Assembly (NCBI GenBank): GCA_963678925.1
Contig: OY787533.1
Coordinates: 4,154,001-4,218,000 of the forward strand
Origin: G963665925 sp963678925
Lineage (GTDB): Bacteria > Bacillota > Clostridia > Peptostreptococcales > Acidaminobacteraceae
Length of the DNA stretch: 64,000 nt
Direction: 5' to 3'
Shown here: piece after piece, positions 43,080 through 50,468 of the stretch
Position numbering within the stretch: position 1 is the stretch's first letter
Layout: each line of letters begins with the position of its first letter
Made by a program: the position numbers and the translations under genes
The notes under the pieces: model-generated
Database searches by the model: none
Told to the model about the DNA's origin: nothing
The model's input: only the letters and a program-made list of their open reading frames with translations

Positions 43080-44531
43080 ATGTTTTTAAATGACCTATTT
43101 AAAGCCTGTCCGGAAAATGAAGTAGCGATTATTTCTGGAGACTTGGAAATTACATATAAAGAGCTTGCAGAAAACATAGGTAGATTCAGAAGCTACCTGA
43201 AGGCAATGGGTGTTGAGCCAGGAGACAATGTTGGCCTGTATTACAAGAACGGTGCCGAATTCATATATGCCTATTTTGCTGTTATCGGGCTGGGTGCTGT
43301 AATCGTTCCATTCAATAGAATGCTGACAGCACACGAGGTTGAGTATATTGCAAATGATGCAAAAATGAAGCATATCATAACTATGACAGCACTTGACCTT
43401 CCAGACCACTATAGTCAAATTGTTGTCCCTGAGTGCATTGGGCAAATTCTAGCCACTGAAATAGTAGAAGAGGCTTCAATTGCAAGAGATATGGATGATG
43501 TGACAACAATCATCTACACATCTGGTACCACTGGTCAGCCGAAAGGCGCAATGCTGACACATCAGAACCTGATCAGCAATGCGGACAGTGTTGTGAAGCA
43601 CTTCGATATGTCAGGTGAAGACAAGTCCCTATGTGTGCTTCCAATGTTCCATAGCTTCGCTTGGACGGTATGCGTGCTGGCACCGTTCAAGTCTGCCTCA
43701 AAAGTGGTAGTTGTTGAAAACTTCATGCCAAAGGATGTCATTCGTACAATCGAAGACAAGCAGGTGACAATGGTCAGTGGTGTACCGACGATGTACACTT
43801 ATTATCTGGCACTTGGGTCAGCAGAGAATTTCAAATCTGTACGCGTTTTTATTTCAGGGGGCGCATCATTGCCTGTTGAAATTCTTGAGAATTTTGAGAA
43901 GAAAATGGACAAGCGTATTTTCGAGGGGTATGGTCTTTCGGAAGCATCTCCTGTAGTTACCATAAATCCACTGAGTCTGGTTAAGCCAGGATCTATCGGC
44001 ACGACACTTCCCAATGTTCAAGTCAAGGTTGTACTTGATGATGGTACAGAAGCGCCTGTTGGAGAAAGAGGCGAACTCCTTGTCAAGGGTCCGAATGTCA
44101 TGAAGGGCTACATTAATCTTCCTGAAGTCACACAGAAGACAATTCAGGATGACTGGCTGCATACGGGTGATGTCGCATATATCGATTCAGAGGGGTATGT
44201 CTTCATAGTAGACCGAATCAAGGACATTGTCATCGTAAGCGGACTTAATGTTTATCCGAGAGAAATCGAAGAACTCCTCTACCAGTTTGGAGGTATCGTT
44301 GAAGCCTCGGTCATTGGTGTGCCTGACAAGAAAAGAGGGGAAGTCACAGTCGCATACATATCGATTGGGGAAAATGCAGATTTTGACGATACAGCCCTTA
44401 AGGATTATCTTAAAGAGAATTTGGCCCAGTTTAAGCTCCCGAAAAAGATCATCAAGCTGGACACCTTGCCAAAAAATGCAACAGGAAAGATTATGAAAAA
44501 GACCCTTCGTGAAATGTTTGTCGCTGGTTAG
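43080..44531 (+). CDS. Acyl-CoA synthetase / AMP-dependent ligase
   Basis: This 483-residue ANL-superfamily ligase activates a carboxylic acid with ATP and joins it to coenzyme A. Motifs in order are IYTSGTTGQPKGAML (P-loop, about 142), GYGLSEASPV (about 283), HTGDVAYID (about 362), DRIKDIVIVSGLNVYP, and the C-terminal catalytic lysine in NATGKIMKK. The length suits medium- or long-chain fatty acid and related ligases, but the acid cannot be predicted. ATG 43080 follows GAGGGGGA. It is a single-gene unit. Confidence 0.9.
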   Translation: MFLNDLFKACPENEVAIISGDLEITYKELAENIGRFRSYLKAMGVEPGDNVGLYYKNGAEFIYAYFAVIGLGAVIVPFNRMLTAHEVEYIANDAKMKHIITMTALDLPDHYSQIVVPECIGQILATEIVEEASIARDMDDVTTIIYTSGTTGQPKGAMLTHQNLISNADSVVKHFDMSGEDKSLCVLPMFHSFAWTVCVLAPFKSASKVVVVENFMPKDVIRTIEDKQVTMVSGVPTMYTYYLALGSAENFKSVRVFISGGASLPVEILENFEKKMDKRIFEGYGLSEASPVVTINPLSLVKPGSIGTTLPNVQVKVVLDDGTEAPVGERGELLVKGPNVMKGYINLPEVTQKTIQDDWLHTGDVAYIDSEGYVFIVDRIKDIVIVSGLNVYPREIEELLYQFGGIVEASVIGVPDKKRGEVTVAYISIGENADFDDTALKDYLKENLAQFKLPKKIIKLDTLPKNATGKIMKKTLREMFVAG

Positions 44532-44562
44532 TGCATTTTGACATAATTTATACACAATTTAC

Positions 44563-44571
44563 TGTTATACT
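44563..44571 (+). promoter_or_regulatory. Extended -10 promoter for the PrsA-like gene
   Basis: TGTTATACT contains TGN followed by TATACT. A perfect TTGACA at 44538-44543 is 22 bases upstream, too far for a standard spacer, so the extended -10 element is the more likely driver. Confidence 0.45.
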
Positions 44572-44609
44572 TACAAAAGACAGGAAAAGACGAATTTGGA
44601 GGAGACAAA

Positions 44610-45557
44610 ATGCATAGAAAAAAACGCATAGCCGGACTTATGGCAGCACTTTTAATATCCGCAGCAGTAGCTGGGTGCAGTGCGCAAAGCGGCAGTACAT
44701 CAGAAAAAATCGCATCATATAACCAAGGTGAGCTTTCTAAAGATGCTTTTTATGAAAGACTTGTATCTGAAACAGGCTTATCAATGATGCTTGAAATGGT
44801 AGATAAAGGTATACTTGACGTCGTATACCCTGTAGATGACGAAATGAAGGCAGCTGTTGAAGAAAATCTTGCCGCAGTTAAGGAATACTACGGTGATGAT
44901 TTTGAAAACGCTCTAAGTCAAAATGGCTTTAAGGGTGAAGATGCATACAAGGATGCTATGTATCTGAACCTTCAAAGAAATGCCTATATTACAGCTTATG
45001 TAGAGGAAAATGTCCTTGAAGCATCAGCAGTAGAGGAATATTACGATTCCTATACGCCTGACATTGAAGCAAGTCATATCCTCATTAAACCAGAAGGCGA
45101 TTCAGATTCAGACTGGACAAGTGCTGAAGAAACGGCACAGAGTCTGATTGCCAGATATGAAGCCGGTGAACCATTTGAAGAGCTGGCATCGACATATTCT
45201 GCAGATCCTGGTTCGGGCGCTGCTGGAGGCTCACTCGGATCTTTCGGAAAAGGCGTAATGGTACCGGCATTCGAAGAAGCCGCGTTTGCGCTGGGTGTTG
45301 GAGAGCATACTAAAACACCTGTAAAGACACAGTTTGGCTACCACATCATCCTGAAGACCGGTGGCGATGAAAAACCTGCACTTGAAGATATGCGTGATGA
45401 AATTGTAGAAAACCTAGTCGCACAGGAGCTTCAAGCAGATGATTCTCTAGGATTCAAGGCACTTAAGGAAATGCGTGAAGAAAACGGATTTACAATTGAT
45501 AATCCAACGCTTGACGACCAGTATGGTGTTATGATGCAGGAAATCGAAGCTGAATAA
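44610..45557 (+). CDS. PrsA-like foldase lipoprotein (parvulin peptidylprolyl isomerase)
   Basis: This 315-residue protein has a lipoprotein signal ending AVAGC with C23. A helical N-terminal chaperone region precedes a parvulin domain (about 152-252; EASHILIKP, LASTYSADPGSG, GGSLGSFGKGVMVPAFEEAAF, TQFGYHIILK). PrsA-type lipoproteins sit outside the membrane and help secreted proteins to fold after export. ATG 44610 follows TTGGAGGAG. The length is typical of clostridial PrsA. It is a single-gene unit with a terminator behind it. Confidence 0.92.
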   Translation: MHRKKRIAGLMAALLISAAVAGCSAQSGSTSEKIASYNQGELSKDAFYERLVSETGLSMMLEMVDKGILDVVYPVDDEMKAAVEENLAAVKEYYGDDFENALSQNGFKGEDAYKDAMYLNLQRNAYITAYVEENVLEASAVEEYYDSYTPDIEASHILIKPEGDSDSDWTSAEETAQSLIARYEAGEPFEELASTYSADPGSGAAGGSLGSFGKGVMVPAFEEAAFALGVGEHTKTPVKTQFGYHIILKTGGDEKPALEDMRDEIVENLVAQELQADDSLGFKALKEMREENGFTIDNPTLDDQYGVMMQEIEAE

Positions 45558-45592
45558 ATCCATATGGATCAGCTTAAATGATGAAGAATATG

Positions 45593-45635
45593 AAAACTAC
45601 CTCAATGCAGAGAAGCAGAGAGGTAGTTTTTTTAT
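45593..45635. terminator. Terminator after the PrsA-like gene
   Basis: AAAACTACCTC (45593-45603) pairs with GAGGTAGTTTT (45620-45630) and a T-run continues. It lies between convergent genes. Confidence 0.85.
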
Positions 45636-46309
45636 GCGCTGTAAATGTCAATGATTTGAAGGGGTGTGGTCACTATATGATCTGCGCCGTGGGCTTTGAG
45701 CTCTTCCGTGCTCCTAAAACCCCAGCTGACACCGATTGATGCGGCTTGGGCATTTTTAGCCGTAAGCATGTCGGTGTCCGTATCCCCAACATACAAAATG
45801 GAAGCAGTAGAGGCGCCTATGTCCCTTATGGCATTCAGGAGCATGTCGGGCTCGGGCTTGACGGGAATGCCATCCTGCTGGCCGATGACCGTATTGAATA
45901 CATTTCTGCCAAAAAAGTAGTTGACCATTTCAACTGTAAAACTATGGGGCTTGTTGGATACGACAGCCAGCACTGCGCCTTTTTCAGAAAGCGCATCCAA
46001 CATTTCTTTTATATGGGGATAGGGCTTTGAATTTTCTTTCCATATTTCAGCATAGAGTGTTTTTTGTTCAAGAACCATTTGTGGTAAAAAGGACTCAATT
46101 TCTGCATCGCTGGGAACAAAGCCTTCAGGCTGATCCTTCAAAGCTCTGCGAATGAGGTTGTAGACGCCGCCACCAAGATAATGATTGTACATTTCTTCAG
46201 GCCGTTCTTTAAAACCATGCTTGATTAGAATCCTGTTTGTAGCATGTGCCAAATCAGTTACCGTATCGAGTAATGTGCCGTCCAAATCAAATATGAGTGC
46301 CTTGTACAT
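45632..46309 (-). CDS. HAD phosphatase, phosphoglycolate-phosphatase-like
   Basis: This 225-residue haloacid dehalogenase-superfamily enzyme has motif I IFDLDGTLLDT (nucleophile D8), motif II VVSNKP, and motif IV ILYVGDTDTDML. A helical cap inserted after motif I is typical of the Gph/PpaX group. It hydrolyses a small phosphate ester such as 2-phosphoglycolate or pyrophosphate. The start at 46309 fits the family. A second HAD protein of the same group is encoded at 49719-50378; the two are not near-identical. Confidence 0.88.
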   Translation of the reverse strand: MYKALIFDLDGTLLDTVTDLAHATNRILIKHGFKERPEEMYNHYLGGGVYNLIRRALKDQPEGFVPSDAEIESFLPQMVLEQKTLYAEIWKENSKPYPHIKEMLDALSEKGAVLAVVSNKPHSFTVEMVNYFFGRNVFNTVIGQQDGIPVKPEPDMLLNAIRDIGASTASILYVGDTDTDMLTAKNAQAASIGVSWGFRSTEELKAHGADHIVTTPLQIIDIYSA

Positions 46310-46493
46310 GATTTACCTCTCTTTGTCTTTTATTATTGATTAAATCAATTTTATCATGAATAAATTGGGAATAGGTGGATATTAATAAAAAGGACTCAAA
46401 TTTTACTGCATAGCATAATGTAAATCAATGGACGAATAGGGTTTGAATGAATATAATTTACATAATAAGACATTGGCGAGCGAGAGGTGGCAT

Positions 46494-48371
46494 ATGAGAA
46501 AGTTACTTACTGCATTTGTGATAATGACATTGTACTTTGCTGCATCGGGAATATCCTTTTCAGAGAATATAGCTGATTTAAAAGTTGGAATCTATCCCAA
46601 TGAACCCCTGCTTTTTTATGAGAATGAAGAGGCAAAGGGCTTTATGGTAGATTTGATCAATGAGATTGCTAGCCGTGAGGGCTGGACTGTGGAATATGTG
46701 CCTTACGCCTTTGATGAAGGGCTCTTGGCAGTAGAATCAGGTTCTGTTGACATGATGGTTGGTGTCGCCTACTCCGAAGAGCGCGAAAAGCGTTTTGATT
46801 TCAATGATGTTGCTCTCTTCGTCAATTGGGGCCAAATATACACCCATCCGACCAGTGGCATTGAATCCCTTCAGGATCTTCAATCGTCTGAGATAGGTGT
46901 TATGAAGGGCGATATCCACTACATTGGTGAAAATGGCCTGAAAAATACCCTGGATCAGTTTGGTATAACGCCGATATACCGTGAGTACGATCAAAAGTCT
47001 GACATGCTGTCCGACCTTGAGAAAAAGTCAATTGACGCAGTTATTGTCAATAGAACATATGGGGCTCAAAACGCATCCAATTATGATGTTGAAAAAACGC
47101 CACTTCAGTTAAACCCTGTAAACATGCACATCATCTTTCAAAAGGGCACGGGTGCAGGTCTTGCTCAAGTCTTTGACACTTACTTAAGTGAATGGAAAGC
47201 CGACAAACAATCCCTCTACTATTCCAGACTGGAAAACTGGTTGTCCGGTACCATGTCTGAAAGAACACCCCTCTGGGTATGGCCGGCTATTAGTGGCGGC
47301 CTCGTACTTCTTGTTTTGGCAGGCTTGCTCATAGGATTTGCACGCAGGGTGATTTGTAAGCAAACACTTGAACTCAGGGAGTTAAACCATAGTCTTGAGC
47401 AAAAAGTGCGTGAGAGAACCATGGACCTTGATGCTGCCAATCAGCATTTAAAGGCGTCTATGCTATCGCTGGAGGAAAAGCAAGCGGAACTTGAAGAAAT
47501 GAATGCAATTCTGGAGGAACAGGTTGATGTCATAGAAAGAACCCAAAGCAGCCTGATAGAATCTGAAAAAATGGCCTCTCTTGGTCGCATGGTCGCTTCC
47601 ATGGCCCATGAGCTCAATACACCTATCGGAATTTGTGTAACACTGCATTCAAACATGAAGCTTGTAACAAAGCGCATCAGAAAAGCACTTGCGGACAACA
47701 AGCTCTGCAAGTCGGAGCTCACGGAGTATCTGGATGATCAGCTGGTTACCCAGGCTATGTTTGAAAATAACATTGATTCTGTGGTTGGACTGGTAGAACG
47801 CTTCAAAATGCTTTCAAATGACAGAATACATATCAATGAACGCAAGATTAATCTACATAATTATCTGCATATGCAGCTGGAGTCCATGAGCCCTGAACTG
47901 AAACGATCAGCTCATGAATATAAAATTGAGTGTCCAAAAGATATTAATTTGGTGCTCGATCCTGCAGCACTCACACAAGTTATTAGAAATCTTACCATGA
48001 ATTCGCTGCTCCATGGCTTTGAAGAAAAGAAGAATGGGAAAATCGAAATCAATGTGAAGAAAGTTCGCGAACGCGTTCTGATTGAGTATAAAGATGATGG
48101 CAAAGGCATAACGGAAGATGTGAGGGGCAAAATGTTTGAGCCCTTCTATACGACCAAAAGAAACCGCGGTGGAACGGGTCTTGGACTTTCCATAGTGCAC
48201 AGTGCGGTGACAAAAACCATGGATGGTGAAATACGGGTTGATACACTCCAAACCAATGGGTTAAAATATGAAATAGAGCTGCCTCTTCGGGACACAGAAT
48301 CCCCGAACTTCTCAGTTCCAAACAAAATCGGCACAATCAACAGGAGTGAAGATCATGAATCGACTAGCTGA
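46494..48371 (+). CDS. Sensor histidine kinase with SBP_bac_3 amino-acid-binding-type sensor
   Basis: This 625-residue membrane kinase has a signal peptide (about 1-22) and an extracytoplasmic domain of the amino-acid binding-protein type (about 25-245; LKVGIYPNEPLLFYE, VESGSVDMMVGVAYSEER). A membrane helix is at 260-286, followed by a long coiled coil. A HisKA domain has H372 in MAHELNTPIG, and the ATPase domain has NLTMNSLLHG and GGTGLGLSIV. ATG 46494 follows GAGAGGTGG; a TTG 51 bases earlier is less likely. Its kinase part closely resembles that of the 3342-5282 protein. The 3' end overlaps the XRE gene by 17 bases. Confidence 0.9.
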   Translation: MRKLLTAFVIMTLYFAASGISFSENIADLKVGIYPNEPLLFYENEEAKGFMVDLINEIASREGWTVEYVPYAFDEGLLAVESGSVDMMVGVAYSEEREKRFDFNDVALFVNWGQIYTHPTSGIESLQDLQSSEIGVMKGDIHYIGENGLKNTLDQFGITPIYREYDQKSDMLSDLEKKSIDAVIVNRTYGAQNASNYDVEKTPLQLNPVNMHIIFQKGTGAGLAQVFDTYLSEWKADKQSLYYSRLENWLSGTMSERTPLWVWPAISGGLVLLVLAGLLIGFARRVICKQTLELRELNHSLEQKVRERTMDLDAANQHLKASMLSLEEKQAELEEMNAILEEQVDVIERTQSSLIESEKMASLGRMVASMAHELNTPIGICVTLHSNMKLVTKRIRKALADNKLCKSELTEYLDDQLVTQAMFENNIDSVVGLVERFKMLSNDRIHINERKINLHNYLHMQLESMSPELKRSAHEYKIECPKDINLVLDPAALTQVIRNLTMNSLLHGFEEKKNGKIEINVKKVRERVLIEYKDDGKGITEDVRGKMFEPFYTTKRNRGGTGLGLSIVHSAVTKTMDGEIRVDTLQTNGLKYEIELPLRDTESPNFSVPNKIGTINRSEDHESTS

Positions 48372-49029
48372 AAAAATTAAAGCAGCACGTTTGAAAGCCA
48401 AGCTGACAGAAAAAGAGCTGGCTAAAAAATGTGGACTGTCTGTAGGGTACATCCTTCAGATTGAGTCAGGGAAAAAAATTGTTAAAGAAGATTTTGCAGA
48501 GAAAATACTCAGTGTTCTGGGTGAAAAGAATGAACGCCTTGAACAGGAGCTTCCAAAAGAGGAAGTAAAGACGGCTGTCAAAAAGACGGTCTCTAAGCAA
48601 AATGAAAGCATACGCAACATCAATCCTACAGGTCAGTGGGCAGATGCGCTGGCAGGTGTTATCAAGTCATTCCCAGTTACGGACCTAAAAACATCAAAGG
48701 CAGTAGACCATAAGGACTTGCCAATTCTATCGAAGAAAATCGATGGCATTCATGCGGACAAGGTCATGTTTGTAAGAGCCTCGGATGACTCTGCTAAGGC
48801 TCTGCACGTGCGAAGTGGTGATGTTGTAACTGTTGCCATAACGCATGAGATTGAAAATGGAAGGATATATGTCATTGAGCAAAACGGAGAGAAACAAATA
48901 CGTTTGCTACGCAAAAACGGGGAAAAAATCAGCCTGTATCAATCAGAGGCTGGTACGCCAGTTCTACAGGTTCAAAAGAATGCACTTAAAGTGATTGGCA
49001 AGTGCATTAAGACTGAACATATGCTCTAG
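48355..49029 (+). CDS. XRE-family regulator with LexA/S24-like C-terminal domain
   Basis: This 224-residue protein has a lambda-repressor-type helix-turn-helix (about 5-58; LTEKELAKKCGLSVGYILQIESGKK) and a flexible linker. Its C-terminal part resembles the S24/LexA fold (about 130-220; SGDVVTVAI, RIYVIEQNGEKQIRLLRK). A clear catalytic Ser-Met pair of self-cleaving repressors is not seen: the corresponding place reads DDSAKALHVRSGD. ATG 48355 follows AGGAG and lies inside the end of the kinase gene. Coupled translation with a sensor kinase that lacks a response regulator suggests that the two share a signalling path, by inference. Confidence 0.85.
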   Translation: MNRLAEKIKAARLKAKLTEKELAKKCGLSVGYILQIESGKKIVKEDFAEKILSVLGEKNERLEQELPKEEVKTAVKKTVSKQNESIRNINPTGQWADALAGVIKSFPVTDLKTSKAVDHKDLPILSKKIDGIHADKVMFVRASDDSAKALHVRSGDVVTVAITHEIENGRIYVIEQNGEKQIRLLRKNGEKISLYQSEAGTPVLQVQKNALKVIGKCIKTEHML

Positions 49030-49073
49030 GATCCTATCCATTAATTTTAGGTGTTCAAAAAAATTCAATATTT

Positions 49074-49141
49074 TGCCAACCTGATTATTTATGAGTAGGT
49101 TGGGCATAAATAGTCAAGAGGAACCGATGCGGTTCCTTTTT
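49074..49141 (+). terminator. Tandem hairpins after the XRE gene
   Basis: TGCCAACCT (49074-49082) pairs with AGGTTGGGCA (49097-49106) with one bulge. A second hairpin, GGAACCG (49120-49126) with CGGTTCC (49130-49136), is followed by five T and is the actual terminator. Confidence 0.75.
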
Positions 49142-49179
49142 GATTGACATAGGACAAAGTAGGTTAATGGAGTGTATCT

Positions 49180-49674
49180 ATGATTAAATTTGTTGAAAAA
49201 AAGAGATGGTTATGGATTCTGTTTTTTTCGGCGTTGCTCTTCGGAAGTCAAATGATGCAAAGTCAAAGTTCTATGCAGGATGACACGGATACTGGAGAGA
49301 AGGAAAATGAGCAGCTGGAGGAGGTAACAGGTTCCTATTGTGGTTATGTGGCAAGCTTTAAGACTGGGGAGAGTCAGGTTGACATTGGGAGTTCACTTTC
49401 GGAGCTGACCTTTGTTTTCGACAGACAGAGTGTAAGAATGGAATACGAGTTTTTACATACGGGTCTGGTCGATACGAGTGGTGATGTTGAGGCAAGAGAC
49501 TACTCAAAGGAAGGTGACCGAGTTGAAATGCGACTTGAGCTTGAGCATATTGGCGATGTTCGTGTAGTTGGAACCATTACAGAAAAGGATTTTACAGGAA
49601 AGATATACCTGCCTTGGAGAGGGAAATATGCAACAATGAATTTCATAACGACAAAAGGAAGTGTTGCAAATTGA
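49180..49674 (+). CDS. Hypothetical membrane-anchored exported protein
   Basis: This 164-residue protein has one N-terminal hydrophobic helix (about 9-24, RWLWILFFSALLFGSQ) after a basic start, then an acidic linker. A beta-rich domain of about 110 residues probably lies outside the membrane. No known motif was found. ATG 49180 follows GGAG. The last codons are part of the left arm of its terminator. It is a single-gene unit. Confidence 0.65.
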   Translation: MIKFVEKKRWLWILFFSALLFGSQMMQSQSSMQDDTDTGEKENEQLEEVTGSYCGYVASFKTGESQVDIGSSLSELTFVFDRQSVRMEYEFLHTGLVDTSGDVEARDYSKEGDRVEMRLELEHIGDVRVVGTITEKDFTGKIYLPWRGKYATMNFITTKGSVAN

Positions 49675-49709
49675 CTTTGCTTGAAGTCAACAGCAGCACT
49701 TCCTTTTTT
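49653..49709. terminator. Nested terminator overlapping the 3' end of the preceding gene
   Basis: AAGGAAGTG (from 49655) pairs with CACTTCCTT (49697-49705). Inside it TTGACTT and AAGTCAA form a further stem. A T-run follows. The left arm lies within the last codons of the 49180-49674 gene. Confidence 0.75.
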
Positions 49710-49718
49710 GAATATGGC

Positions 49719-50378
49719 TTACTCAGCAAGCTCCATAAGTAAGCGCTTCAGTTCATCTACATTCTTAACAATGTGGTTTGCTTGAGCGTCCACAAGCTCT
49801 TCTTCTGATCCGTAGCCGTATAGGACGCCAATGCTGCTGATATCATGTGCCTGGGCGCCGATAATATCATGCTTGCGGTCACCGACCATGAAAAGTTTGC
49901 TTGTTGCTGTAACTGGCAGATGTTCCAGTACATGGGCAATAACATCTGCTTTGGCAGTTCTTGTATTGTCGAGTTTACTGCCGCCTACAAAATCAAAGTA
50001 GTCTGACATGCCAAAGTGCTTCAAAATATCAAGGGCAAATGGTTCAGGCTTGGAAGTCGCTACAGCTAAAATGCAGCTTTTACGCTTCAGGTCATTGAGC
50101 ATTTCTTTGATTCCGTCATAAGGGATGTTCTCAAAAATCCCTTTTTCCTTAAAGTAGACACGGAAATAGCCAATGGCTTCCAGAGCCTTAGCTTCATCAA
50201 AGTCGAAATATTGCATAAAGGAATCTTTTAAGGGTGGACCAATGAAGTGAAGCAAATCCGTATTTTTAAATCCAGAAATATCAAACTGCTCTAGTGCGTA
50301 AATGACAGCATTGGTAATGCCCTCCATGGGGTCTGTTAGAGTTCCGTCCAAATCAAAAAGAATATAGGTATTATGCAT
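49719..50378 (-). CDS. HAD phosphatase, phosphoglycolate-phosphatase/PpaX-like
   Basis: This 219-residue HAD-superfamily enzyme has motif I LFDLDGTLTDP (nucleophile D9), motif II AVATSKP and motif IV LFMVGDRKHDIIGA. The cap domain is of the Gph group. The substrate is probably a small phosphate ester; in this family nucleotides, phosphoglycolate and pyrophosphate are all known. The start at 50378 has AAGGAGG upstream on the complement. It lies downstream of the M16C peptidase gene on the same strand, with 90 bases between them. Confidence 0.87.
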   Translation of the reverse strand: MHNTYILFDLDGTLTDPMEGITNAVIYALEQFDISGFKNTDLLHFIGPPLKDSFMQYFDFDEAKALEAIGYFRVYFKEKGIFENIPYDGIKEMLNDLKRKSCILAVATSKPEPFALDILKHFGMSDYFDFVGGSKLDNTRTAKADVIAHVLEHLPVTATSKLFMVGDRKHDIIGAQAHDISSIGVLYGYGSEEELVDAQANHIVKNVDELKRLLMELAE

Positions 50379-50468
50379 GTCTAGCCTCCTTAAAAGGGAC
50401 CATGCTTAAGAATTACAGATTCTTTGAGCTGGTCCCTTTGATACTTTGAATTTATCGCTTTGAAGGTT

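Noticed and set aside
44538..44571. Standard promoter TTGACA ... TATACT before the PrsA-like gene
   Set aside because: The spacing is 22 bases, too long for a normal promoter; the extended -10 element was kept instead.
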